From contig NZ_JAGINW010000001.1 in assembly GCF_017876405.1 (NCBI RefSeq), positions 3,547,203-3,611,202 of the forward strand: a stretch of 64,000 nucleotides of DNA. The letters are read 5' to 3'. Source of the DNA: Kibdelosporangium banguiense. GTDB lineage: Bacteria; Actinomycetota; Actinomycetes; Mycobacteriales; Pseudonocardiaceae. Below the pieces are notes generated by a model. The model was not told the origin of the DNA, made no database searches, and saw nothing but the letters and a program-made list of their open reading frames with translations. The translations under genes were made by a program, and so were the position numbers. Position 1 is the stretch's first letter; every line of letters starts with the position of its first letter. Shown one piece after another: positions 19,452 through 27,661 of this stretch.

Positions 19452-19529
19452 TCTGATTCGGGCCAGCGTCGCGTGTACCCGGCTGGAGAACCCCGTGGGC
19501 ATGGAGGCGTCGTACTACAGGGGAAGTTT

Positions 19530-19985
19530 TTGCAGGACACGAGCCGGTTCGCGGCTTTTGGCACTCAACTCATCGAGGTTCATGACTGGCTCCGGGGCGA
19601 GTTGGCCCGGTTGCGTTCGGATGTGCAGCATGGGGTGCGACCAAAGAAATTGCAGGCACATTGCCTGTCGTTCTGTGCTGCCGTCACCAAACATCACACG
19701 GGTGAGGACGAAGGCGCCTTTCCCGCGCTGGCCAAGCAGTTCCCGGAACTGAAACCGGTGCTCGAAGAGCTCGCGCACGACCACGGGCTGATCACCATGA
19801 TGCTGGAACGCTTGGAACAGCTGGATTTCACCGATCCGGAGGACTCCTTGCGGGAGCTCAACGGCATCGAGGCCATCATCGAGTCCCACTTCGCCTACGA
19901 GGAACGCAAGATCATCCAGGCGCTCAACGAGCTCAACGCTCCTGAGTGGACAGCCGACCAGCCCAAATTCCTCCACAAGACGTAG
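19530..19985 (+). CDS. Hemerythrin-like HHE-domain protein
   Basis: 151 residues from TTG 19530, chosen because AGGGG sits 6 bases before it and the product then begins MQDTSRFAAFGTQLIEVHDW like its family; a GTG at 19473 gives a longer form with no ribosome site. Histidine and glutamate ligands for a di-iron centre are placed as expected: EVHDWLRGEL, TKHHTGEDEGAFPAL, ELAHDHGLI, IESHFAYEERKI. Such proteins bind oxygen, iron or nitric oxide. It stands alone; the 53-bp repeat follows 7 bases after the stop. Confidence 0.87.
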   Translation: MQDTSRFAAFGTQLIEVHDWLRGELARLRSDVQHGVRPKKLQAHCLSFCAAVTKHHTGEDEGAFPALAKQFPELKPVLEELAHDHGLITMMLERLEQLDFTDPEDSLRELNGIEAIIESHFAYEERKIIQALNELNAPEWTADQPKFLHKT

Positions 19986-19992
19986 CAAGTAT

Positions 19993-20045
19993 GCCCCCAA
20001 TGCCACATTGGGGGCATGCGATGTCCCCAATGTGGCATTGGGGGC
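19993..20045. repeat. 53-bp double-hairpin repeat, copy 2
   Basis: The same unit as at 13552-13604 with a single base change in the linker (GCATGCGATG instead of GCATGGGATG). It fills the gap between two convergent genes, 7 bases after the hemerythrin-like gene and 17 bases before the end of the sigma-factor gene, where a bidirectional terminator would be expected. Confidence 0.9.
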
Positions 20046-20062
20046 ACATGTTCGGGCTCGAG

Positions 20063-21235
20063 TTAGTGGAGGCTGGTGAGGCGGGACTGGAGGAAGCGGC
20101 GGTCGGACTCCTCACCGGCCAACGACAACGCGAGCTGGTAGGCGTCCGCCGCTTCCGAGGTCCGGCCGAGTCTGCGCAACAGGTCCGCGCGGGCCGAGTG
20201 CATCAGGTGGAACCGGTCGAGGCCTTCGATCGAGTCGATCAGCTTCAACCCGGTCTCCGGGCCGTCGGCCATCGCGATCGCCACTGCGAGGTTCAGCCGG
20301 ATCACGGGGGAGGGATTGCGGGCGACCAGTTCTGTGTAGAGGGCGACGATCTGCACCCAGTCGGTGTCTGCTGTGGACGGTGCCTGCGAGTGCACGGCGG
20401 CGATCGCGGCCTGGAGTTGGTAGGGGCCGGCGTCGCGCCGCTGTAGTGCGCGGTCGAGCAGGCCGATGCCTTCGGTGATCTGGGCGGTGTTCCAGACCGA
20501 ACGGTCCTGGTCTTCCAGCAGGACGAGATCACCTGATGGTGTACGTCTGGCGGCACGCCGGGAATCCTGCAACAGCAACAAGGCCACCAGGCCCAGGGCT
20601 TCCGGCTCGTCGGGCATCAGCGTCGCGATCAGCTTGCCCAGCCGGATCGCCTCATCGGCCAGGATCCGGTCCGCGGAGGTGTAGCCCTGCGTGAAAACGA
20701 GGTACACGACCGCGAGCACAGCCGAAAGCCTCGACGGCAGCTGATCATCAGCCGGTACCGCGAACGAGATCCCGGCGTCGCGGATCTTGCGTTTCGCCCG
20801 GACCAGGCGTTGCGCCATCGTCGCCTCTGGCACGAGGAACTCGCGGCCGATCTGCGCAGCGGTAAGACCCGCCACCGCCTGCAGAGTCAAGGCGACACGC
20901 GCTTCCATCGACAGTGCGGGGTGACAGCACGTGAAGATCAGGCTCAGCCGGTCGTCACCGATGTTCACCAGACTGTCTTCGCTGTGCTCCCGAGCTGGGA
21001 CGACGTCCTGCACGGGCGCCCGGTTGGCGTGCCGGAGGCGATCGATGGCGCGGTTACGGGCAACCGTCAGCAACCACGCCACCGGATCACGCGGCACCTC
21101 GGACCAACTGCGTAACGCCTGGGCACACGCGTCCTGGAGGCTGTCCTCGGCGAGCTCCATGTCGCCGAGGACGCGGACCAGGGCCGCGAGCATCCGGGTC
21201 CGGTGCGCGCGGAACACCTGCTCGACCGGATGCAC
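20063..21235 (-). CDS. ECF-type RNA polymerase sigma factor with long C-terminal (DUF6596-like) extension
   Basis: 390 residues from GTG 21235, which overlaps the DGPF gene stop by one base; the product begins [20 protein letters not shown]. Sigma region 2 is [17 protein letters not shown] and [17 protein letters not shown]; region 4 is [20 protein letters not shown], with [11 protein letters not shown]. The ~230-residue C-terminal TPR-like part ([20 protein letters not shown]) is typical of the ECF group whose genes sit next to DGPF/YCII proteins. No anti-sigma factor is present; the extension is thought to regulate activity in this group. Confidence 0.92.
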   Translation of the reverse strand: MHPVEQVFRAHRTRMLAALVRVLGDMELAEDSLQDACAQALRSWSEVPRDPVAWLLTVARNRAIDRLRHANRAPVQDVVPAREHSEDSLVNIGDDRLSLIFTCCHPALSMEARVALTLQAVAGLTAAQIGREFLVPEATMAQRLVRAKRKIRDAGISFAVPADDQLPSRLSAVLAVVYLVFTQGYTSADRILADEAIRLGKLIATLMPDEPEALGLVALLLLQDSRRAARRTPSGDLVLLEDQDRSVWNTAQITEGIGLLDRALQRRDAGPYQLQAAIAAVHSQAPSTADTDWVQIVALYTELVARNPSPVIRLNLAVAIAMADGPETGLKLIDSIEGLDRFHLMHSARADLLRRLGRTSEAADAYQLALSLAGEESDRRFLQSRLTSLH

Positions 21236-21570
21236 TACCGGAAAGTGACTTCCAAGATCGGCCGGATCTCCACCGTGCCCAGCTTGGCCAGCGGGCACAA
21301 CGCCGCCAGCTCGATCGCCTCGTCCAGATCCCGGCAATTGACGATGAAATACCCGCCGAGCTGCTCGTGGGTCTCGGCGAACGGCCCGTCGGTGATCAAC
21401 GCTTCGTCGTCACGCACGCGCACGGTCGTCGCGGTGGCCGGCAGGTGCAGCGGGTCGGCCGCCTCGAACACTCCCCGCGCGGTCAGGTCCTTCACGTAGG
21501 CGTTGACCTGGTCATAGCCGTCCGGCAGCTCCTCACGGTGGCAGCCGTAGATCAACAACATGTAACGCAT
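21235..21570 (-). CDS. DGPF/YCII-domain protein coupled to the ECF sigma factor
   Basis: 111 residues; AAAGGAGG lies directly before ATG 21570. It begins [20 protein letters not shown] and carries the hallmark [19 protein letters not shown] and the C-terminal EIRPILE. YCII-like proteins have a ferredoxin-like fold and are small cytosolic proteins whose role beside these sigma factors is not settled; co-regulation or sensing are proposed. It is the first gene of the pair, and the sigma factor begins on its stop codon. Confidence 0.93.
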   Translation of the reverse strand: MRYMLLIYGCHREELPDGYDQVNAYVKDLTARGVFEAADPLHLPATATTVRVRDDEALITDGPFAETHEQLGGYFIVNCRDLDEAIELAALCPLAKLGTVEIRPILEVTFR

Positions 21571-21639
21571 CTGATCCTCCTTTGTCAGGAGAATGACGAC
21601 CGGGCCGGCCCGGACTCGACACCCGGGCCGGCACGAACA

Positions 21640-22602
21640 CTACGACTTCGCGATGGCCGGCAGCCAGTCCACAACGGAGCCTTCGGCCTCGTCGGTGTAC
21701 AGGGCCTCGTGCTCCAGGTCGTCGAACGCGTGCTCGTCGAACGCGGCGAACGCGCGCTTGAGGGTTTCCTCGTCGAGCAGGCCCGCCGCGGTCAGCTCAG
21801 TCCGCGCGCGGCCCTTCAGCAGGTGCAGCGCCAACGCCTCGGCGACGCAGGTCGGCGAACGCCACTCGTCCTCGGTCAACCGGTCGCCGACGATCACGGT
21901 CGCGATCAGGAACCGCTTGGCGAACCACGCCGAGTACTGGTCGGCGAACCCCTCCGGCAGCTCATCGATCACCAGCAGCTCTTCGTGCTGGTCGGCGGTG
22001 GTGTCGTCCTCGTCGAGGGCGTTGACGTCGTCGAACAGCTCGTCGATGACCACCACGACGGCCTCCGCCAGCGCACCGGCGACCAGCTTCGCCTGGTCGG
22101 CGGTCACGCCGTCCTCGGTGCCGAACGCGTCCGTGCCCAGCGCCGTGACCAGCTCGCTGTCGGCCAGCAGCAGGTCGCGGCGCTCCTCCAGCTCGTCCTC
22201 GGTGAGCTCGACCAGCTCGACCACGTCGTCTTCGAGCTCGTCCTCCGGCTCGTCCTCGAGCGCGGTCTCCAGGTCCTCGTCACTGACCGTGACCTCGCAG
22301 GTGCCGACGGACCAGGCCGACAGCAGCTCGGTGCGCTCCAGCAGTTCGGTGAGCACGGCGCGGGCCGCCTCCTCGGCGAACGCCAGCGCGGGCGCCTCGA
22401 CCAGCCACTTGATCGAGGCACCACCCGGATGGGCGCTCACTTCATGATCAAGCGGTTCGATCTCGACACCGTCGGGGCCTTCGATGCCGGCCAGCAGGTC
22501 GAGCTGCTCGTCGAGCAGCGACACGACGCCGTGGCGGTGCAGTGCGTCCAGTTCCGAGGTGCCTGCCGGCGGGGCGACCTCGGCCTTGAGCTGGTATTCC
22601 AT
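21640..22602 (-). CDS. Acidic cytosolic protein of unknown function, downstream of soxR
   Basis: 320 residues, unusually acidic, with a run around residues 115-145 (DEDLETALEDEPEDELEDDV). Helical, with no signal peptide and no motif I recognise. It starts 10 bases after the soxR stop on the same strand, with CCGGAG before the ATG, so it is likely co-transcribed with soxR. A 576-codon open frame runs antisense through it but only reflects GC-rich codon structure. Function unknown. Confidence 0.75.
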   Translation of the reverse strand: MEYQLKAEVAPPAGTSELDALHRHGVVSLLDEQLDLLAGIEGPDGVEIEPLDHEVSAHPGGASIKWLVEAPALAFAEEAARAVLTELLERTELLSAWSVGTCEVTVSDEDLETALEDEPEDELEDDVVELVELTEDELEERRDLLLADSELVTALGTDAFGTEDGVTADQAKLVAGALAEAVVVVIDELFDDVNALDEDDTTADQHEELLVIDELPEGFADQYSAWFAKRFLIATVIVGDRLTEDEWRSPTCVAEALALHLLKGRARTELTAAGLLDEETLKRAFAAFDEHAFDDLEHEALYTDEAEGSVVDWLPAIAKS

Positions 22603-22611
22603 GCTCCGGAG

Positions 22612-23085
22612 TTAACCACCTTGGCCCGCCTGGGGTTCACGCAGCCGCCTCGGCAGATAGGCCGCGCCCGGTCCGAGGGCCGCGAGCCCGTCATCGGGGT
22701 TGGAGAACGCGCACTTGCGCAGCGACAGACAGCCGCAGCCGATGCACGAGTCAAGATCGTCCCGGAGCTTCTCCAAGGCCTGGATCTGCTCGTTGAGCCG
22801 GTCGTGCCAGCCGCGGGAAAGCTTGGCCCAGTCGGCTTTCGTGGGTGTGCGGCTCTGCGGCAGGCGGGCCAGCGACTCGGCGACCTCGTCCAGGGTGAGC
22901 CCGACATTGCGGGCGGCCCGGATGAACGCCAGCCGGCGCAGGACGCCGCGTTCGTAACGGCGTTGATCGCCGGAGGTGCGCGTGGACGAGATCAGGCCGA
23001 GGCTGTCGTAGTAACGCAGCGCCGATGCCGCGAAGCCGCTGCGCTTGGCGACCTCACCGACTGTGAGCAGATCCCTGGTGTGCAT
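22612..23085 (-). CDS. soxR: SoxR, redox-sensitive MerR-family activator
   Basis: 157 residues from ATG 23085 (MHTRDLLTVGEVAKRSGFAA). The MerR winged helix-turn-helix is followed by a dimerisation helix and the [2Fe-2S] ligand set C114-x2-C117-x-C119-x5-C125 in CIGCGCLSLRKC, which identifies SoxR. In actinomycetes SoxR responds to redox-cycling metabolites and activates a few oxidoreductase and transporter genes. It faces an SDR gene across a 73-bp gap that holds a SoxR-box-like sequence. Confidence 0.94.
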   Translation of the reverse strand: MHTRDLLTVGEVAKRSGFAASALRYYDSLGLISSTRTSGDQRRYERGVLRRLAFIRAARNVGLTLDEVAESLARLPQSRTPTKADWAKLSRGWHDRLNEQIQALEKLRDDLDSCIGCGCLSLRKCAFSNPDDGLAALGPGAAYLPRRLREPQAGQGG

Positions 23086-23097
23086 ATCACGCCTTGA

Positions 23098-23115
23098 CTT
23101 CAAGTTGACTTCAAC
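23098..23115. promoter_or_regulatory. SoxR-box-like operator in the divergent gap
   Basis: CTTCAAGTTGACTTCAAC matches the known box CCTCAAGTTNACTTGAGG in its left half and centre; the right end departs from the palindrome. TTGACTTCAA occurs twice in direct order just here (from 23094 and 23105). It lies between soxR and the SDR gene, where an activator of the MerR type would bind the long promoter spacer. Confidence 0.6.
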
Positions 23116-23158
23116 TACCAGGATGCCTTCAGAAGTACTCCGAGGCAAGGAGAGTCTG

Positions 23159-23809
23159 ATGCCGGTAGCCATCGTCACCGGGGCATCGAAGGGTTTCGGC
23201 CGGGCACTGTCGCACGCGCTGGCCGCTCGCGGCTGGGAGTTGGTCGTTGACGCGCGTGGTGCGGAGGCGTTGAAAGCAGCGGATTTCGGATCGTCGGTGA
23301 CGCTCGTGCCAGGTGACGTCACAGATCCCGCACATCGTGCGGACCTGATCAACGCCGTGTCACGCCTGGATTTGCTGGTCAACAATGCCAGCGCGCTGGG
23401 ACCGAGTCCTCAGCCGCGGCTGGCTTCTTATCCCTTGACCGAGTTCAGCAGCGTCTACGAGGCGAACGTCATCGCGCCGCTCGCTTTGATCCAGCTTGCC
23501 TTGCCGTTGCTGACCAAAGTGGATGGAACTGTCGTGAATGTCAGCTCCGACGCTGCCGTTGAAGCCTATGAAGGGTGGGGTGGTTATGGGTCCAGCAAGG
23601 CTGCTCTGGATCGGTTGAGCGCAGTGCTTGCTGTGGAGCAGCCTTCTTTGCGTGTCTACGCCTTCGATCCGGGTGACATGCGGACCGACATGCATCAGGC
23701 CGCGTTCCCCGGCGAGGACATCTCGGACCGGCCGGAACCGTCAACGGTTGTGCCTTCTTTGCTCAAGCTGCTGGACGAACGCCCACCGAGCGGGCGGTAC
23801 ACAAAATGA
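23159..23809 (+). CDS. Short-chain dehydrogenase/reductase, likely SoxR-controlled
   Basis: 216 residues from ATG 23159, with GGAGAG 7 bases upstream; the longer frame to 23045 overlaps soxR. The NAD(P)-binding glycine motif is TGASKGFGRA, the structural NNAS follows, and the active site is a serine in VNVSSDAAVE with YGSSK (Y-x3-K) after it. Substrate unknown. SDR genes beside soxR are common SoxR targets in actinomycetes. Its stop overlaps the next start (ATGA). Confidence 0.9.
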   Translation: MPVAIVTGASKGFGRALSHALAARGWELVVDARGAEALKAADFGSSVTLVPGDVTDPAHRADLINAVSRLDLLVNNASALGPSPQPRLASYPLTEFSSVYEANVIAPLALIQLALPLLTKVDGTVVNVSSDAAVEAYEGWGGYGSSKAALDRLSAVLAVEQPSLRVYAFDPGDMRTDMHQAAFPGEDISDRPEPSTVVPSLLKLLDERPPSGRYTK

Positions 23810-24759
23810 TGCCTTCCGCGGTCGAGCCGCCTGAGGCTCATGGGGTGCCGAGGGACGGCGTGCGCATGCTCGTGGCTCGCCCGTCGGGGGTGACGCATGC
23901 GCACTTCGCCGATCTGCGGCAGTTCCTTCGTGCGGGTGACCTGATCGTGGTCAACAACTCCGGCACCATGGCAGCCGCCGTGGACGGTGAGGTGACCGTG
24001 CACTTCTCCACTCAGCTCGACGACTGCTCCTGGGTGGTCGAGCTGCGCCCGGAGGGGACGCAAGCGGTTGCGGGACAGCGGATCTCGCTGCCTTGCGGGG
24101 ACCTCGAACTCCTCGATCCTTACGTGCCGGGGCGGCTCTGGCGGGCGAAGGTCTCGGTCGACGTGCCTACCATGCTTGCTTCGCATGGGCGACCGATCCG
24201 GTACTCGTATGTGCCCAAGCAGTGGCCGATCTCGGACTATCAAACGGTTTTCGCCCAGTCGGCTGGGAGCGCAGAGATGCCTAGCGCGGGCCGGCCCTTC
24301 TCTCCTGAACTGGTTACATCGTTGGTTTCTTCCGGGATTGCTTTTGCTCCGATCACTTTGCACACCGGCGTTTCGTCGATCGAAGAGGGCAAACCTCCGC
24401 TGCCTGAAAGGTTTCAGGTCCCTGCCGCGACCGCGCGGCTTGTGAACTCGACTCGTGCTGCCGGTGGCCGGGTTGTCGCAGTGGGCACGACCGTGACTCG
24501 TGCACTCGAGTCCGTGGCTTCACCCGATGGTGTGGTGCGTGCCGGGGAGGGCTGGACAGAACTCGTTTTAGGACTCGAGTGGCCTGCGCGCGTGGTCAAC
24601 GGACTGATCACCGGATGGCATGCACCAGGTGCCTCACACCTGCAGTTACTGCAGGCCGTGGCCGGTTCTGCGCTCGTGGACCAGGCTTACGCGGCAGCCG
24701 GTGACGAGGGTTACTTGTGGCACGAATTCGGCGACAGTTGCCTACTGTTGCCCAAATGA
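23806..24759 (+). CDS. QueA-like S-adenosylmethionine:tRNA ribosyltransferase-isomerase family protein
   Basis: 317 residues. QueA landmarks are present in order: DLIVVNNSGTMAAAV, APITLHTGVSSIEEGKPPLP, RVVAVGTTVTRALES, GWTELVL and VNGLITGWHAPGASHLQLLQ. True QueA makes epoxyqueuosine in tRNA, but no other queuosine gene is nearby and actinomycete members of this subfamily are often isolated and diverged (for example HTGVSS where QueA has HVGAGT). It may act on another substrate. Coupled by 4-base overlaps to the SDR gene before and the CMD gene after. Confidence 0.85.
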   Translation: MMPSAVEPPEAHGVPRDGVRMLVARPSGVTHAHFADLRQFLRAGDLIVVNNSGTMAAAVDGEVTVHFSTQLDDCSWVVELRPEGTQAVAGQRISLPCGDLELLDPYVPGRLWRAKVSVDVPTMLASHGRPIRYSYVPKQWPISDYQTVFAQSAGSAEMPSAGRPFSPELVTSLVSSGIAFAPITLHTGVSSIEEGKPPLPERFQVPAATARLVNSTRAAGGRVVAVGTTVTRALESVASPDGVVRAGEGWTELVLGLEWPARVVNGLITGWHAPGASHLQLLQAVAGSALVDQAYAAAGDEGYLWHEFGDSCLLLPK

Positions 24760-25142
24760 ACGACCAGGAGCGCTACGACCAGGGGATGCGTGTCCGCCGC
24801 GAGGTGCTGGGCGACGAGCACGTCGACCGCGCCATCGCCAGAACCGACGACGTGACACAGGATTTCCAGGACTACATCACCCGCAACGCCTGGGGCGACA
24901 TCTGGAGCCGCCCCGGCCTGGGCCGCCGCGAACGAAGCCTGATCACCCTCGCCCTCCTGGCCGCCCTGCAACACGAGGGCGAACTCGCCATGCACGTCCG
25001 GGCCGCCCTGCGCAACGGCGTCACGCGGGCCGAAATCTCCGAAGTCCTGCTCCAGGTCGGCCTCTACGCAGGCGTCCCAGCCGCCAACCGAGCCCTGTCC
25101 ATCGCCCAGGAAGTCCTGAACAACCTCGATCAGGAGTCCTGA
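24756..25142 (+). CDS. Carboxymuconolactone decarboxylase family protein (PcaC-like)
   Basis: 128 residues from ATG 24756, overlapping the previous stop (ATGA). The sequence RRREVLGDEHVDRA-type start (here MRVRREVLGDEHVDRAIART), WGDIWSRPGLGRRERSLITL and HEGELAMHVRAALRNGVTRA match 4-carboxymuconolactone decarboxylases of the beta-ketoadipate pathway. Without other pca genes it may be a general CMD-fold enzyme. It lacks the CxxC of AhpD-type peroxidases. Its end overlaps the convergent PIN-like toxin gene by 13 bases. Confidence 0.88.
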   Translation: MNDQERYDQGMRVRREVLGDEHVDRAIARTDDVTQDFQDYITRNAWGDIWSRPGLGRRERSLITLALLAALQHEGELAMHVRAALRNGVTRAEISEVLLQVGLYAGVPAANRALSIAQEVLNNLDQES

Positions 25143-25456
25143 TCAAGATCGATTTCGGCGGCTCGAAGATTTCCACTCGTCAAGCAGAATGCTCGAACCT
25201 GGTGATCGACAAGCGCGACTCGCTCGGCCGGGCGGTAGCGGATGCGTTCGTCCTTCATGAGGACGACCCAGCCCTCGCTGCCTGCCCGAGCGAGCCAGTC
25301 GACATCGGCCACGTCCTCATCGGCCGGAATGCCGTACACCTCCGCGAGGGTTTGCAGGCACAACCCCTCGGCACAGAGAAGATCGGGTACTTGCCGCCGG
25401 CCGAGGCTGCGATCAAGGAACAGCGGGGGCAAGCCGTCTGGATGCCCGGCCGTCAT
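25130..25456 (-). CDS. PIN-like toxin (DUF5615/VapC-like)
   Basis: 108 residues from ATG 25456. The acidic residues of a small PIN-like nuclease are visible in FLDRSLGRRQVPDLL, DEDVADVDWLARAGSEGWVV and LMKDERIRYRP. It lies one base after the DUF433 gene, the usual antitoxin partner. Toxins of this type are probable RNases. Tail-to-tail overlap with the CMD gene. Confidence 0.8.
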   Translation of the reverse strand: MTAGHPDGLPPLFLDRSLGRRQVPDLLCAEGLCLQTLAEVYGIPADEDVADVDWLARAGSEGWVVLMKDERIRYRPAERVALVDHQVRAFCLTSGNLRAAEIDLDQDS

Positions 25457-25457
25457 G

Positions 25458-26180
25458 TCAAGCCGCAGGCCGGGTAGCGATACGGACTGCGTCTTCTAAA
25501 TGGTCGCGCGGGATGCCGTACTCGTCGGCGACAACGTCGAGCGGCTCGACTGCGCGGAACAAACCGAGAGCATCCTCAAGCCGCACACCGCCGTGAGCGA
25601 AGATCGGCTGACCGAACCCCCGGGCGGGGTCGACGACGACGTCGGCCACCGCGTAAGCCGGTAGCCGCATCAGACGTACGTAGCCTTCGCTGTCGAATTC
25701 CAGGCGCTGGAGGTAGGCGTCCACTACCTCGTTGAACACTCGCTGGCCGTTGCGCACCACAACAAGTTCCCGCGCGGCGCGGACCAGGCCAGGGTCATCG
25801 GTGCCTTCCGCGTAGTCGAACAGGACTTCAGCGCCGTCGGTGTAGAGACGCCTGTTCGCCAGCGCATGGGACAGATCGAACTGGTTGCCGAGTTGCTCCA
25901 GGGCTGGGCGAATGCGTTGCATCGGAACACCGCTGCGGCGGATCGCGCTCAAGATCGCGCCTTCGGCCAAGCCTATGAAAGGGATCACCGGCTGCCGGAT
26001 GTGATCGCGGGAAAGCGCGGTGACTATCGGCGCTCCGACCACCTCGGGCCGGCCGGCTGGACGGTTGCGGTAGCCATGCGCCCAGGATTTCAGTGTGCTC
26101 GGCGGGACATCCAGGTAGCGGGCCGCTTCGGGCACGGTGTAGAGCGCGGTGGAGAACCGGTCGAGGGCATCCGCCTTCAT
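25458..26180 (-). CDS. DUF433 antitoxin with N-terminal helix-turn-helix
   Basis: 240 residues. The N-terminal region (ALYTVPEAARYLDVPPSTLK, WAHGY) is a MerR/Xis-like helix-turn-helix. The C-terminal ~75 residues (FGQPIFAHGGVRLEDALGLF, VVADEYGIPRDHLEDAVRIA) are the DUF433 domain that usually neutralises a PIN-like toxin. First gene of a two-gene operon, with antitoxin before toxin; it likely represses its own promoter. Confidence 0.85.
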   Translation of the reverse strand: MKADALDRFSTALYTVPEAARYLDVPPSTLKSWAHGYRNRPAGRPEVVGAPIVTALSRDHIRQPVIPFIGLAEGAILSAIRRSGVPMQRIRPALEQLGNQFDLSHALANRRLYTDGAEVLFDYAEGTDDPGLVRAARELVVVRNGQRVFNEVVDAYLQRLEFDSEGYVRLMRLPAYAVADVVVDPARGFGQPIFAHGGVRLEDALGLFRAVEPLDVVADEYGIPRDHLEDAVRIATRPAA

Positions 26181-26437
26181 CTGTGGATCACCACCCTTCC
26201 ATCGCCGCTACTGGTGACATCGTCCCAGTTCACTGGGCAGCGACCGGCACGACACACCCGTTGGATCGGAATCTTGGTGGTCGTGCGTCCAGAGTGAAGG
26301 TTGTGGCGTGGGTAGTGCGCTGGTCGACGTAGTTGCAGGAGGTTACGGCGACCAGCGCTCCCCGGCCTGTGGATGTGCCGGGGCCCAGTGGGGTTCGAGG
26401 GTTCAAAACTGGCGGGGTGGTCACGCCGGGGGTTCTG

Positions 26438-26650
26438 TCAGGCGTTGGCTGGGTGCAGGCGGAGGCCGACACCTGCCCAGAGTGCGCGGCGGACGGCCTC
26501 GTAGCAGGGGCGGCACGCCGGGACGCGGATCGGCCTGGTGGTGGACTGGCTCAGTGCCACGCTCAGACCTGGTTCGGCGGTGGACTGGCAGGTGCTGTGG
26601 TGGTGGCCCGCCGGGGCGCAAACACACAGACAGGCGGTGCTCGGATTCAT
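26438..26650 (-). CDS. Small Cys/His-rich protein, possibly zinc-binding
   Basis: 70 residues from ATG 26650; GGAGG lies 5 bases before it, which favours a real gene over the ATG four codons upstream. Cysteines come in pairs with histidines between: CLCVC, GHHHSTC, then VPACRPCYEA. The order resembles small actinobacterial proteins of unknown function that appear to bind a metal (AEPGL, then V-P-x-C-R-x-C). It stands between the TA operon and the TetR gene, divergent from the latter. Confidence 0.5.
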   Translation of the reverse strand: MNPSTACLCVCAPAGHHHSTCQSTAEPGLSVALSQSTTRPIRVPACRPCYEAVRRALWAGVGLRLHPANA

Positions 26651-26688
26651 CGCTGCCTCCATCGTTGGTGAGCGTGACTCAACACACT

Positions 26689-26707
26689 AATGGCACTCAG
26701 TGCCATT
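26689..26707. promoter_or_regulatory. Palindromic operator upstream of the TetR gene
   Basis: Perfect 9-bp arms AATGGCACT and AGTGCCATT around a central C. It overlaps the likely -35 region; a -10-like TAGTTT (26724-26729) stands 6 bases before the ATG at 26736, so the tetR transcript may be leaderless. The site is well placed for autorepression and could also control the divergent small gene. Confidence 0.7.
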
Positions 26708-26735
26708 GCGCAACACCTCGTGCTAGTTTTCCGGC

Positions 26736-27428
26736 ATGACGAGCGGGGTGCCCGACCGCAGGCGCCGGGTCCGCGAGGCGCTGACAGCGGCCGCGATCGA
26801 CCTGTTTCAGGCGCAGGGTTATGAGGAGACCACGGTCGACGAGATCGCGGCGGCAGCCGGGGTCGGCCGGCGGACCTTCTTCCGGTACTTCCCGTCCAAG
26901 GAAGACGTGATCTTCCCGGACCATGAGGCGCGGCTGCTGCGGGTCGCGGAGGTTTTCGCCACGGCGCCGATCGACGAGTCGCCGTTGTCGGTGGCGTGCC
27001 GGGCGGTGCACGGAGTGCTTGAGGCTTATCTCGATGAAGGTGTTATCGCAGTACAGCGGTACCGGTTGACACGCGATTTCCCCCAGTTGCGGGCTAGAGA
27101 GATCGCGAGTGCGCACAGCTATCACATCGCTGTCACGCGGTATCTCGTCGGCCGTGTCGGCGACGAACCGGACGGTGCGCTGTGGGCGGAGGTTGCCGGT
27201 TCGGCGGTCGTCGCTGCGCACAACCACGTTCTCCGGCAGTACCTCAAAGCCGGTGGCAAAGGTGACGTACTAGGCAAGGCGGACCGCGCTTTCCGCTACA
27301 TCCGCGAGACGCTGGGCGTCACCGCGGCCCGCTCCGAGGATGTCGACGACGTCGTTGTCGCGGTCATGCGCCGGGGGATGCCGTTGGCCAGTGTGATGAG
27401 CCGGATCGAAGACGCGCTCGAACGCTGA
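26736..27428 (+). CDS. TetR-family transcriptional regulator
   Basis: 230 residues. The DNA-binding domain is standard: REALTAAAIDLFQAQGYEET, TVDEIAAAAGVGRRTFFRYF, PSKEDVIF. The ligand domain has the MftR/AcrR-like C-terminal pattern seen in actinomycetes. Ligand and targets are unknown. A perfect palindrome precedes the gene and a second, imperfect copy overlaps its stop codon. Confidence 0.93.
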   Translation: MTSGVPDRRRRVREALTAAAIDLFQAQGYEETTVDEIAAAAGVGRRTFFRYFPSKEDVIFPDHEARLLRVAEVFATAPIDESPLSVACRAVHGVLEAYLDEGVIAVQRYRLTRDFPQLRAREIASAHSYHIAVTRYLVGRVGDEPDGALWAEVAGSAVVAAHNHVLRQYLKAGGKGDVLGKADRAFRYIRETLGVTAARSEDVDDVVVAVMRRGMPLASVMSRIEDALER

Positions 27429-27443
27429 CACTCAGTGCCAATT
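27426..27443. promoter_or_regulatory. Second, imperfect copy of the TetR operator
   Basis: TGACACTCAGTGCCAATT repeats the core of the upstream palindrome (TGGCACTCAGTGCCATT) with one change in the left arm. It begins on the TGA stop of the TetR gene and faces the 218-bp gap before the EndoQ-UvrD gene, so that gene may be under the same regulator. Confidence 0.55.
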
Positions 27444-27661
27444 TCGACGGAAGATAGCCTGGGATCGTTGGCCAGGGCCATTCGGGTGTTGTTGTTCCGA
27501 TGACCGGGTGAACTTGGGCGAGAGGTAAACCTGAAGCGGCTCAACCGTTTCGGCGAAGATCCGCTGATCCACGTGGAACCAGCAAGATCGTCATCGCTCG
27601 CCACGCCGCCGGAAAGGCCAGCCTCCGAAGGGTCCGGGGGTGGTCATGGCAGTATCCGTCG

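Noticed and set aside
21367..23097. 576-codon open frame on the plus strand
   Set aside because: It runs antisense through the acidic protein and soxR genes, both well supported. Its product is a Gln/Arg/Val-rich translation with no domain.
23806..24759. A queuosine biosynthesis locus
   Set aside because: Only a diverged QueA-like gene is present; no tgt, queG or queC-F is nearby.
26230..26472. 80-codon minus-strand frame upstream of the TA operon
   Set aside because: No ribosome site, Pro/Thr/Arg-rich low-complexity product, and it overlaps the better supported Cys/His-rich gene.
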